A stretch of DNA of 43,475 nucleotides from positions 1 through 43,475 of the forward strand of contig CAZSSB010000024.1 of NCBI GenBank assembly GCA_964609245.1. The letters run 5' to 3'. The notes under the pieces were generated by a model that was not told the DNA's origin, did no database searches, and was given only the letters and a program-made list of their open reading frames with translations. This DNA comes from JAFGCY01 sp964609245. Its GTDB lineage: Bacteria > 4484-113 > JAFGCY01. Position 1 is the stretch's first letter. Each line of letters begins with the position of its first letter. Made by a program: the position numbers and the translations under genes. Shown one piece after another: positions 15,343 through 23,431 of the stretch.

Positions 15343-16365
15343 CTACTTTTCACCCTCCGCCGCAGCCGCCGCGAGATCCTCCAGGCGCGCCAGATCGCCC
15401 GCCGAGACTGCGTGCGCGAGCCCGCGTCCCAGCAGTTCGCCCAGGCGCGCCGGGCTGAGGCCCGTCGCCGGCCGCAGGAAGGTGAAGTCGCCCGGCTCCA
15501 GCTCGTGGCCGGCGGGCAGGTCGCGGGCGTAGAAGATGCTGCGGCGCGCGATCGCGGCCACCTCCCGCTCGCTGTCGCGCATCGTCTTGCTCTCGTCGCC
15601 CAGCGCCAGCTCCAGCGCACGGACACCGCGCACCAGCTCTGCGAGCTCCCCCGGATCGCAGCTGCCGGGGATGTCCGGGCCCTCCGCGCTCTTGTCCAGG
15701 CAGAAATGCTTCTCGATCACCTCGGCGCCCAGCGCCGCCGCGCCGAAGCAGGCCCAGTTGCCCACCGAGTGGTCCGAGAAGCCGACCGGGCAGCCGACGC
15801 CGTCCCTCAGCGCCAGCATCGCCCGGAGGTTGACGTCCTCGTGCAGCGTCGGGTAGTTGGTGGTGCACTGCAGCAGCACCGCCCGCGGGCTGCCGGCGGC
15901 GCGCGCGGCGTGATACGCCTGGCGCGCCTCCTCGATGTTGCCCATGCCCGTGCTCATGAAGAGCGGCTTGCCGAAGCGCGCGCAGTGCTCGATCAGCGGC
16001 AGGTTGGTCAGGTCGCAGCTGGCGATCTTGAAGGCCGGCACGCTGAGTTCATTGAGCAGGTCGGCCATCGCGAAGTCAAAGGGGGTGGAGAGGAAGTCCA
16101 CGCCGTGACTGCGGCAGAGCGCCGCCAACCGGGAGTGCTCGTCGCGGCTGAGTTCGAAGCGCTGGAAGAACTCGTGCTGGTCGGCGGCCAGCACCTCGTG
16201 GGTCAGGCCTTTGGCGGTGAAGCTCTGGAACTTGACGGCGCTTACGCCGGCCTGCGCCGCCGCCTCCACCATCCGCGCCGCGACCTCCAGATCGCCGCCG
16301 TGGTTGATGCCGGCCTCGGCGATCAGGTAGATGGGATGCGGCTCGCGCGCTGCCTGGCTAGTCAT
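15343..16365 (-). CDS. NeuB-family sugar-acid synthase with SAF domain
   Basis: 340 residues from the ATG at 16365; an ATG at 16374 overlaps the probable -10 box (TACAAT, 16373-16378), so 16365 is preferred and the mRNA is probably leaderless. The TIM-barrel NeuB domain (about 10-255) shows AEAGINHGGDLE, VKFQSFTAKGL, DFLSTPFD, FMSTGMGN, GFSDHS and EKHFCLDK. The C-terminal 65 residues are an antifreeze-like SAF domain (RRSIFYARDLPAGHELEPGD). Family members condense PEP with a hexosamine to make sialic, legionaminic or pseudaminic acid. No NeuA, NeuC or aminotransferase lies nearby, so the sugar is uncertain. Flagellin glycosylation is a possible use given the adjacent flagellar operon. Confidence 0.88.
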   Translation of the reverse strand: MTSQAAREPHPIYLIAEAGINHGGDLEVAARMVEAAAQAGVSAVKFQSFTAKGLTHEVLAADQHEFFQRFELSRDEHSRLAALCRSHGVDFLSTPFDFAMADLLNELSVPAFKIASCDLTNLPLIEHCARFGKPLFMSTGMGNIEEARQAYHAARAAGSPRAVLLQCTTNYPTLHEDVNLRAMLALRDGVGCPVGFSDHSVGNWACFGAAALGAEVIEKHFCLDKSAEGPDIPGSCDPGELAELVRGVRALELALGDESKTMRDSEREVAAIARRSIFYARDLPAGHELEPGDFTFLRPATGLSPARLGELLGRGLAHAVSAGDLARLEDLAAAAAEGEK

Positions 16366-16527
16366 GCTGTCCATTGTATCGGCCCGCGGCGGCGCGCGCT
16401 GCAGACCCCGCCCGGGCGGCCGATATACCTTATAGGCGACTGCGCGAGCCTGCAGTACAGCCACGGATAAATCTAGGTTAATACTGCCTGGATTGCCTGT
16501 TAGTGCCCAGGGAGCGGGCTGAAAGTC

Positions 16528-16536
16528 TGTTATGAT
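16528..16536 (+). promoter_or_regulatory. Extended -10 promoter of the flagellar operon
   Basis: TGtTATGAT is an extended -10. The predicted start near 16543 gives a leader of about 135 nt before flgB. I see no sigma-54 or sigma-28 consensus upstream. Confidence 0.5.
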
Positions 16537-16542
16537 AGTCGC

Positions 16543-16677
16543 ACTGGAAGTGGCGGTCCGGTGGGTCCCGCAGGGCGCTAGTGAGGGAGAGGCGCCGCGG
16601 ACCTAGGTAGATAGTGAGTGCGTTTGCGCACCAGACCATCCGTCATCTCCAGCCGGTGACTCACGGGGAGAGGAACG
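16543..16677 (+). promoter_or_regulatory. Structured 5' leader of the flagellar operon
   Basis: Nested complementarity is strong. GGTCCG (16555-16560) pairs with CGGACC (16598-16603) and encloses GGCGC (16574-16578) with GCGCC (16592-16596). A second hairpin is GTGCG-tttg-CGCAC (16618-16631). A small one, GTGAcTCAC, lies just before the ribosome site. The layout suggests an RNA control element, but it does not match the c-di-GMP-I riboswitch core. Confidence 0.5.
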
Positions 16678-17067
16678 GTGGATGTACTGGCTCGAGATGT
16701 GACGCTGGCGGCGCTGACCGCGTCGCAATCCGCGCTGACCAAGCGGCTGAGTCTGCTCGCCCAGAACATCGCCAACGTCAACACGCCCGACTACAAGCGG
16801 CGTGACATCACCTTCACCGAGGAACTGGCCGAGGCGCTCGGCCAGCCCGTGTCCGGCCGCGACGAGCGCGCCGCGCGGGTGGGCGGCGTCGTGGCCCGCG
16901 AGGTTGTCGAAGAGCAGCTGTTCTACCGCGCCGACCAGGGCGGGATCGACATCGACCGCGAGATGGTGGAACTGGCCAAGGCCCAGGTGAAGGGCATGGT
17001 GCTGCAGCAGCTGGTCTACAAGAAGATCCGGCAGTATCGCAGCGTGATCAGGGACGGGAGGATCTAG
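16678..17067 (+). CDS. flgB: Flagellar proximal rod protein FlgB
   Basis: 129 residues from a GTG with GGGGAGAGGA upstream. FlgB forms the most proximal part of the rod above the MS ring. The N-terminal rod signature LLAQNIANVNTPDYKRRDI is clear, and the C-terminal helix (VELAKAQVKGMVLQQLVYKK) is the other half of the D0 coiled coil. Length is typical. First gene of the operon, with flgC starting 2 nt after its stop. Confidence 0.96.
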   Translation: MDVLARDVTLAALTASQSALTKRLSLLAQNIANVNTPDYKRRDITFTEELAEALGQPVSGRDERAARVGGVVAREVVEEQLFYRADQGGIDIDREMVELAKAQVKGMVLQQLVYKKIRQYRSVIRDGRI

Positions 17068-17069
17068 CC

Positions 17070-17483
17070 GTGGCGGAAGACTTCTTCAGCGGACTGAACA
17101 TCGCGGCCAGCGGGCTTTCTGCCCACCGGCAGTGGATGGACCTGATCTCCGGCAACATCGCCAACGCCGAGACCACGCGCACGCCCGCGGGCGGGCCGTT
17201 TAGGCGTCAGCTGGCGGTGTTCATGGAGATGGCCGATACCGCGGGCCAGCCCCGCGGGGTCAAGGTGGCGGACGTCATCGACGACGACAGCGAGCTGCGC
17301 AAGGTCTATGAGCCGGCGCATCCCGACGCCGACGCCGAGGGCTACGTCAGCTACCCGAACGTCAACGTGGTGATGGAGATGGTGGATCTGATCGCCGCCA
17401 GCCGCGCCTACGAGGCCAACGCCACCGTGCTGGAGGCGGCCAAGGGCATGTTCATGCGGGCGGTCCAGACCCTGCAGGCTTAG
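17070..17483 (+). CDS. flgC: Flagellar proximal rod protein FlgC
   Basis: 137 residues from a GTG. FlgC stacks on FlgB in the rod. Family motifs are GLNIAASGLSAHRQWMDLIS, then GNIANAETTRT at the N-terminus; YPNVNVVMEMVDLIAASRAY, then EANATV near the C-terminus. Spacing from flgB is 2 nt and from fliE about 36 nt. Confidence 0.96.
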   Translation: MAEDFFSGLNIAASGLSAHRQWMDLISGNIANAETTRTPAGGPFRRQLAVFMEMADTAGQPRGVKVADVIDDDSELRKVYEPAHPDADAEGYVSYPNVNVVMEMVDLIAASRAYEANATVLEAAKGMFMRAVQTLQA

Positions 17484-17519
17484 GAGGAGCCCGCGCGCAA
17501 ATTGAGGAGGCACAGGTAA

Positions 17520-17843
17520 GTGGAAGGTGGAATCAAACCGACGGACTGGCGGCTTACCCCGATCGAGCCGCTGACCCCGACCCGGGCCAACCTGGAGCCG
17601 CAGGGCGCGGCTGAAGCGGGAGCGCCGGACTTCGTGGACGTGCTGCGCGGACAGCTGGACCAACTGGTCGAGCTGCAAAACGAGGCCGACCTCATGCAGC
17701 AGCAGCTGGCGACCGGCGAGCTTGAGGATATCAACCGCGTGGTACTGGCCGTGCAGAAGGCCGATCTGGCGCTGAGCTTCGCCCTCGAACTCCGCAACAA
17801 GGTGGTGGAGGCATACCAGGAAATCTCACGGATGCAGATATAG
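17520..17843 (+). CDS. fliE: Flagellar hook-basal body protein FliE
   Basis: 107 residues from a GTG with GAGGAGG upstream. FliE links the MS ring to the rod and is exported early. The C-terminal half carries the family pattern (LQNEADLMQQQLATGELEDI, then VVLAVQKADLALSFALELRN, then KVVEAYQEISRMQI), while the Pro-rich N-terminal 45 residues are variable. Position between flgC and fliF is canonical. Confidence 0.94.
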   Translation: MEGGIKPTDWRLTPIEPLTPTRANLEPQGAAEAGAPDFVDVLRGQLDQLVELQNEADLMQQQLATGELEDINRVVLAVQKADLALSFALELRNKVVEAYQEISRMQI

Positions 17844-17895
17844 TAAGCACAATTATGGTATCTCTATAGAAGGAGCTGTTCAACAAAAGGCGGAC

Positions 17896-17931
17896 ATGGC
17901 AACGTTAGGGGGTAACCGGTGGATCGGCTAG
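17896..17931 (+). other. Twelve-codon minicistron overlapping the fliF start
   Basis: An ATG at 17896 with AAGGCGG upstream opens MATLGGNRWIG and stops at TAG 17929-17931, 13 nt inside fliF in another frame. It could couple translation to fliF or be chance. Confidence 0.25.
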
Positions 17932-19511
17932 CGGCGCAGCTGCTGCAGTTCTGGAACACGCTGCAGCTCTGGCAGCGCGCGCTGCTGATCGGCGTGCCGG
18001 CCGTGCTGATCGTCGGCGCGATCGCGCTGATCTCGCTGGTGGTCGGGGCGCCCCAGGCCGAGGTGCCGCTGTTCCGCAATCTGGAACTGGCCGACGCCGG
18101 CCGGATCGTCGCGGAGCTGAAGAACCAGGGCGTCGACTATACGCTGGAGAACGGCGGGCGCGACATCATGGTGCCGGCCTCCCAGGTCTACGACCTGCGC
18201 CTCGAACTGGCCGGCCAGGGCCTGCCCCAGGGCAACGTCGGCTTCGAGCTGTTCGATCAGAGCAAACTCGGCATCACGGAGACCGGCATCCGCATCGACT
18301 TCCAGCGCGCACTGCAGGGCGAACTGGCGCGGACGCTGGAGGCGCTGGTGCAGGTGCAGTCGGCGCGGGTGATCCTGCAGATCGCGCCGGAGACCAGCTT
18401 TCTCGACACCAGCACGCGCTCGACGGCGGCGGTGGCGCTGACCCTCAACCCCGGCCAGATGCTCGGCGAGTCGCAGGTGGAAGGCATCAAGCATCTGGTC
18501 AGCCGCGCCGTGCCGCAGCTGGAGCCCGAGGACGTGGCGATCATCGACGGCAGCGGTACGCCGCTGACCGGTCGCGAGGGCTCGGAGAACGGGCAGATGC
18601 TGGCCGGGCTGGAGCTGGCCGAGCTCAGGCACCGGCTGCGTCAGCGGCTGGAGCGCCACATGGAGAACAAGATCCGCCAGTTCCTGGAGGATCCCTACGG
18701 CGCGGGCAACGTCGCGGCCTCGGTGTCGCTCGACATGGACTTCCGGGCGATCCGCAGCGAAAGCAAGCAGTACACGCCGGTGGTCGACGACCAGGGCATC
18801 GAGCAGTACGTGGAGGAGCACCGCAAGCGCGACACGACCGGGGCTGAGCAGCCGGGAGGCGTGCCGGGTTCAACCAGCAACATCCCCGGCTATCTGGGCA
18901 TCGCGGGCAGCGAGGAAGAGAACAAGGAAAGCAGTGAGTACGACCTGATCGTCAACTACCTGGTCAACGAGGAACTGGTTGAGGAGGACCTGCCGCCGGG
19001 CTCGATCACGCGCCGCACCGCCGCGGTGGCGCTGAGCACCGACTCCTGGGACCGCGACATCAAGCTGAACGTCGACAAGCTGGTGGCCTCGGCGATCGGG
19101 GCGGACACGGCGGCCGGGGACGTGATCGACGTGCAGGCCTTCCAGTTCAGCGAGGAAGGTACCACGGCGGCGACGGTGGAGTACGTGGCCTCGCAGCGCT
19201 GGCAGGCGATCACCCGTATCGCCGGCATCCTGCTGGCGGTGCTGCTGGTGGGCGTGGCGCTGGTTTTCCTGCGCTCGATGGTACTGGGGACGCTGCCGCG
19301 GGAGGCCGCGCTGGCGGGCACCGGACTGGGCCTGCCGGGCGAACCCGGCCTGGGCCCCGGCGAGGCGGCGGACGAGTTCGCAATGCAAAAACTCGATGAA
19401 CTGGGCGCGACCACGATGGACAAGATGCGCAATGAGATATCGCGGCTGATCGACTCGGAGCCCGAACGCGTGGCGGCGCTGCTGAGGTCGTGGCTGCTGG
19501 AGGATAGCTAA
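17919..19511 (+). CDS. fliF: Flagellar MS-ring protein FliF
   Basis: 530 residues from a GTG with AGGGGG upstream. FliF forms the membrane ring on which the motor is built. There are two transmembrane helices, at about 20-43 (ALLIGVPAVLIVGAIALISL) and about 430-452 (AGILLAVLLVGVALVFLR). Between them lie the periplasmic ring-building motifs, for example GVDYTLENGGRDIMVPASQV and QVQSARVILQIAPETSFL. The C-terminal cytoplasmic tail (about 470-530), which binds FliG, is present. Length and order match the family. Confidence 0.97.
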   Translation: MDRLAAQLLQFWNTLQLWQRALLIGVPAVLIVGAIALISLVVGAPQAEVPLFRNLELADAGRIVAELKNQGVDYTLENGGRDIMVPASQVYDLRLELAGQGLPQGNVGFELFDQSKLGITETGIRIDFQRALQGELARTLEALVQVQSARVILQIAPETSFLDTSTRSTAAVALTLNPGQMLGESQVEGIKHLVSRAVPQLEPEDVAIIDGSGTPLTGREGSENGQMLAGLELAELRHRLRQRLERHMENKIRQFLEDPYGAGNVAASVSLDMDFRAIRSESKQYTPVVDDQGIEQYVEEHRKRDTTGAEQPGGVPGSTSNIPGYLGIAGSEEENKESSEYDLIVNYLVNEELVEEDLPPGSITRRTAAVALSTDSWDRDIKLNVDKLVASAIGADTAAGDVIDVQAFQFSEEGTTAATVEYVASQRWQAITRIAGILLAVLLVGVALVFLRSMVLGTLPREAALAGTGLGLPGEPGLGPGEAADEFAMQKLDELGATTMDKMRNEISRLIDSEPERVAALLRSWLLEDS

Positions 19512-19522
19512 GAGTTGGGGAT

Positions 19523-20548
19523 ATGGACGTAGCGGTAAGCAAGCTGGCGGTATCGGACCTGACGGGCCGGCAAAAGGCCGCGATCCTGATCATCTCGCTC
19601 GGCCAGCAGATCTCGGTCAAGATGCTCAAGCTGCTCAGCGAAGAGGAGATCGAGGAGATCACGCTGGAGATCGCCAACTTCAAGAAAGTCGATCCCGACC
19701 TGCAGGAGGAGATCCTCCGCGAGTTCTACAACCTGGCGATCGCCCAGGAGTACATCATGCAGGGCGGCGTGGACTTCGCCCGCGGCGTACTGGAGGACGC
19801 GGTCGGCGCAGGCCGGGCCGACGAGATCATCGGCCGGCTGTCCAGTTTCCTGCGCGTCACCCCTTTTGATTTCCTCAAGCACACCGACGCCAAGCAGCTG
19901 CTGAGCTTCATCCAGGGCGAGCATCCGCAGACGATCTCGCTGATCCTCAGCTACCTGGAACCCGAGGCCGCCGCGCCGGTGCTGGCCGGCTTGCCGCCCG
20001 AGGTGCAGGTGGACGTCGCCCAGCGGATCGCCAACATGGATCGCACCAGCCCCGAGGTGATCCGCGAGGTCGAGCGCGTGCTGGAGCAGAAGGTCAGCGC
20101 GGTGATGACCACCGAGATCGTGCAGGCCGGCGGGGTCAAGAACCTGGTGGAAGTGCTCAACCGCGTCGACCGTAGCACTGAGAAGGCAATCATGGAGAAC
20201 CTCGAAGACTCCGATCCGGAGCTGGCCGACGAGGTCAAGCGCCTGATGTTCGTCTTCGAGGACGTGCGGATCCTCGACGATCGTGCCGTGCAGACGGTCC
20301 TCGGGCAGGCCGACAAAAAGGACCTGGCGCTGGCGCTCAAGAGCGTCAGCGACGACGTCAAGGACAAGGTGCTCAGAAACATGTCCAAGCGGGCCGCGGC
20401 CAGTCTGCAGGAGGACATGGAGTTCATGGGTCCGGTGCGGCTCAAGGACGTCGAGGACGCCCAGCAGCGCGTGGTCAACATCATCCGGCGCCTGGAGGAC
20501 GCCGGCGAGATCATTATCGAGCGCGGCGGCGAAGTGACGATGGTCTAG
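19523..20548 (+). CDS. fliG: Flagellar motor switch protein FliG
   Basis: 341 residues, ATG at 19523, 11 nt after fliF. FliG forms the top of the C ring and contacts the stator. The N domain binds FliF (about 1-110); the EHPQTI motif of the middle domain is at 133-138; the C-terminal torque helix region has the charged series DDRAVQTVLGQADKKDLALA, then LKSVSDDVKDKVLRNMSKRA. Full-length, no defects seen. Confidence 0.97.
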   Translation: MDVAVSKLAVSDLTGRQKAAILIISLGQQISVKMLKLLSEEEIEEITLEIANFKKVDPDLQEEILREFYNLAIAQEYIMQGGVDFARGVLEDAVGAGRADEIIGRLSSFLRVTPFDFLKHTDAKQLLSFIQGEHPQTISLILSYLEPEAAAPVLAGLPPEVQVDVAQRIANMDRTSPEVIREVERVLEQKVSAVMTTEIVQAGGVKNLVEVLNRVDRSTEKAIMENLEDSDPELADEVKRLMFVFEDVRILDDRAVQTVLGQADKKDLALALKSVSDDVKDKVLRNMSKRAAASLQEDMEFMGPVRLKDVEDAQQRVVNIIRRLEDAGEIIIERGGEVTMV

Positions 20549-20581
20549 CCGGGCCCGTCCGCGGCCCGGCGACACTGACAG

Positions 20582-21412
20582 ATGGCAATGGCGGAGCGGA
20601 TTCTCAAACGGGAGCGAACCCGAAAGGGCGACGAGTTTACGGTCGCCGCCCAGCAGGTCGCACCCGCGGAACTGAACGGCGACGTCGGCCCGCCGGCAGC
20701 CCAGATGGAGGGTGAGGCCGGCTCGGGCGAGAATCCCGATCAGGCCGAGCAGCTGTTGGTCAAGGCCGAGCAGCAGGCCCAGAGCATCGCCGGCCGTGCC
20801 GAGGCGGATGCCCAGAAGCTGCGGCGCCAGGCAGACGAAGAAGCGCGACAGCTGCGCGAGGCCGCGGCGGCCGAACTGGCACAGAAGCGGCGGGTGATGG
20901 AAGGCGAGATTCGTCGCGAACTGGAGACGCAGTACGGCGAACGGTACAGCGCGGCGGTCACCGCGCTGGAAGCGGCGGCGGCGGATCTGCGCCAGCGACA
21001 GGAGCAGTACCTGGACCAGATCGAGCAGCCGGCGCTGAACCTGGTGCTGGCGATCGCCCGCCAGCTCCTGGGCGCGGAACTCAGCCGCTCGCCGGAGTTC
21101 GTCGCCGGGCTGATCGCGCGCGCCTTCCAGTTGATGAAGCCGCAGCAGGTGGTTCACGTCGCGCTCGACGTCGAGACCCACCGACGGCTGGAAGAGGACG
21201 AGTTGCTGACCGGTACGCTGCGCCGTGCGGGGATCAAGTCGGAGCTGGTCGAGATCAAGGCGGACGAAGCGCTCGCGCCCGGGCAGTTCACCGCGGAGGT
21301 GGCCGGGATGAGCGTGGACTACGACCTGGACGAGGTTATTGCAGAGCTAACGACCCAGATCGAGCAACGGGCAGCATCATTGGCGGATGGGAGCGGGAAG
21401 GAAAGGAGCTGA
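20582..21412 (+). CDS. fliH: Flagellar assembly protein FliH
   Basis: 276 residues. FliH regulates the export ATPase FliI. After a variable Ala/Pro-rich N-terminus comes a long coiled coil with repeated Ala/Gln/Glu (about 55-150, e.g. AEQQAQSIAGRAEADAQKLR) and the conserved C-terminal domain (PALNLVLAIARQLLGAELSR). It lies directly between fliG and fliI. The identity rests on coiled-coil pattern, C-terminal domain and position, since FliH diverges strongly. Confidence 0.88.
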   Translation: MAMAERILKRERTRKGDEFTVAAQQVAPAELNGDVGPPAAQMEGEAGSGENPDQAEQLLVKAEQQAQSIAGRAEADAQKLRRQADEEARQLREAAAAELAQKRRVMEGEIRRELETQYGERYSAAVTALEAAAADLRQRQEQYLDQIEQPALNLVLAIARQLLGAELSRSPEFVAGLIARAFQLMKPQQVVHVALDVETHRRLEEDELLTGTLRRAGIKSELVEIKADEALAPGQFTAEVAGMSVDYDLDEVIAELTTQIEQRAASLADGSGKERS

Positions 21413-21487
21413 GCCGATGGGGCGAGTCTCTCGCTCGCGGCGGCAACCGCCGTCGGGGTCGGGCTGAGACGCGCCCGTGGCGATCTG

Positions 21488-22816
21488 ATGGGCGCCAGGT
21501 TGTATGAGCAGGCCTGCCAGTGGGCGGCCACCGTGGACCCGCTCAAGCGCCACGGCACCGTCCGGCGCGTGACCGGACTGGTGGTCGAGGCCACCTGCCC
21601 GCCGGTGTTCATCGGCGAGCTGTGCTATCTGGAGAACGGCCGGCTGGCCGAGCCGCTGCCCTGCGAGGTGATCGGCGTGCGCGAGGATACCGCGCTGCTG
21701 ATGCCCTTCGACTTCAGCACCGACATCAGCGTCGGCACCGCGGTGCGCACCACCGGCCGGACCTTCACCATTCCGATTACGCCCGGCTACCTGGGACGCG
21801 TGATCGACGGGCTGGGCCGCCCGCTGGATGGCAAGGGCCCCCTGCCCCAGGGCGAGCCGTTCGCCGTCAATCAGCCCGCGCCCTCGCCGCTCAGCCGCCC
21901 CACGATCCGCGACAAGATCGCCTCTGGCATCAAGGCCATCGACGCCTTCCTGACCTGGGGCAAGGGCCAGCGTCTCGGCGTGATGGCCGGCAGCGGGGTC
22001 GGCAAGAGCACCCTGTTCGGCATGATCGCCCGCCACGCCAGCGCCGACGTCAACGTAATCGGCCTGATCGGCGAGCGTGGCCGCGAGGTCAACGAGTTCA
22101 TCGAGCGCGACCTGGGCGAGCAAGGGCTGAAACGCAGCGTGGTGGTCGCGGTACCCAGCAACGAGTCGCCGCTGCTGAGGGTCAAGGGCGCGCAGATAAC
22201 GTTCACCATCGCCGAGTTCTTCCGCGACCGCGACCAGGACGTGCTGCTGTTGATGGACAGCCTGACGCGCTACGCCTACGCCCTGCGCGAGATCGGCCTG
22301 ACGCTCGGCGAGCCGCCGACCACTCGCGGCTATACGCCCTCGGTCTACGCCCAGATTCCGCGGCTGTGCGAGCGCGCCGGCATCTGCGACGTCGGCAGCA
22401 TCACCGCGCTGCTGACGGTGCTGGTGGAGGGCGACGACATGAACGAGCCCGTCGCCGACATCGCCCGCAGCGTGCTGGACGGGCACATCGTGCTGAGCCG
22501 CAAGCTGCTGGTGGAGGGCCAGCTGCCGCCGGTCGACGTGCTGGAGAGCATCAGCCGCGTGATGCCCGAGGTGGTCAGCAGCGAACACGTCTCCTGGGCG
22601 CAGTGGGGGCGCAGCATCATGGCGACCTACCGCGACGCCGAAGATCTGATCAACATCGGCGCGTATCAGGTGGGCAACAACGCCCGCATCGACCAGGCGA
22701 TCCGCTACATCGACCATCTGCGCGGCTTCCTCAAGCAGGGCATTGACGAGAAAGCCGAGTTTGACGCTACACTGGAGGAGCTGCGCAGCATCGTGGAGGA
22801 GCAGCAACAGGTCTAG
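21488..22816 (+). CDS. fliI: Flagellum-specific export ATPase FliI
   Basis: 442 residues. FliI powers loading of export substrates. Walker A is GSGVGKST (168-175), followed by GERGREVNEF and Walker B in VLLLMDSLTRYA. The catalytic and DCCD-type regions are conserved, as is the C-terminal substrate-binding domain. The ATG at 21488 has no good Shine-Dalgarno, and a 16-codon open frame (21417) fills the 75 nt after fliH, so its translation may depend on upstream reading. Confidence 0.97.
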   Translation: MGARLYEQACQWAATVDPLKRHGTVRRVTGLVVEATCPPVFIGELCYLENGRLAEPLPCEVIGVREDTALLMPFDFSTDISVGTAVRTTGRTFTIPITPGYLGRVIDGLGRPLDGKGPLPQGEPFAVNQPAPSPLSRPTIRDKIASGIKAIDAFLTWGKGQRLGVMAGSGVGKSTLFGMIARHASADVNVIGLIGERGREVNEFIERDLGEQGLKRSVVVAVPSNESPLLRVKGAQITFTIAEFFRDRDQDVLLLMDSLTRYAYALREIGLTLGEPPTTRGYTPSVYAQIPRLCERAGICDVGSITALLTVLVEGDDMNEPVADIARSVLDGHIVLSRKLLVEGQLPPVDVLESISRVMPEVVSSEHVSWAQWGRSIMATYRDAEDLINIGAYQVGNNARIDQAIRYIDHLRGFLKQGIDEKAEFDATLEELRSIVEEQQQV

Positions 22817-22845
22817 CGGCTCGGGCGCGGGACGGAAGAGGCAGG

Positions 22846-23292
22846 ATGCGCAAGTTCAGGTTCAGACTGCAGGGGCTGGAGGACATCAAGGGGATGGAGT
22901 TCGACGCCCTGCGCCAGGCCTTCGCCGCCGCGCGCGAGGAGCTCAAGCGGGCCGAGGGAGACCTGCTGAACGCCCGCGCGGCGCAGGACGCAACCTACCG
23001 CGAACTGGCCAATGAGCGCACGGCCCAGGCCGACCCGCTGATCCTGCTCAGTCTCGAGAGCTACGGCGTGCTGCTCCGCGATCAGGTGCGGGCCCTGACC
23101 CAGAAGGTCGCGCAGCAACGGCGGGAGCTGCAGGAGGCCCAGGATCGGCTGGCCGCCAAGCACAAGGAGAAGAAGGCGCTGGAGAAGTTCCACGAGCGCA
23201 AACTCGCCGAGTATAGCCAGTACGTCGAGCGCGAGCTGCAGAACGAACTGGACGAGACCGCCCAGAACATGCACCAGGCCGGCGGCGCCTAG
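22846..23292 (+). CDS. fliJ: Flagellar export chaperone FliJ
   Basis: 148 residues, almost entirely coiled coil, starting MRKFRFRLQGLEDIKGMEFD, as in the FliJ family. FliJ recycles export chaperones and joins FliI to FlhA. It follows fliI by 29 nt, with fliI-fliJ a standard pair. Family sequences vary, but length, charge pattern and position agree. Confidence 0.9.
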   Translation: MRKFRFRLQGLEDIKGMEFDALRQAFAAAREELKRAEGDLLNARAAQDATYRELANERTAQADPLILLSLESYGVLLRDQVRALTQKVAQQRRELQEAQDRLAAKHKEKKALEKFHERKLAEYSQYVERELQNELDETAQNMHQAGGA

Positions 23293-23431
23293 CACCGCGC
23301 AGACGGATTCCTGCCGCACCGGATTGCGGAAGCGAACACGATCCCCGCGCTATAGTCTTGATTGTACGGGCCTCGGCGCGGGGACTTCCCGCGTGGGTGG
23401 GCCCGAAGTGGTGCCTGAGCTGGGAGTGGAT

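Noticed and set aside
15343..16365. Complete sialic-acid pathway
   Set aside because: Only the NeuB-family synthase is present; no CMP-sugar synthetase, epimerase or transferase is nearby.
16543..16677. c-di-GMP-I riboswitch in the flgB leader
   Set aside because: The conserved core segments of that riboswitch are not present, though the leader is clearly structured.
19508..21181. 557-codon frame antisense to fliG-fliH
   Set aside because: A shadow frame; fliG and fliH are certain on the plus strand, and the antisense product is low-complexity.
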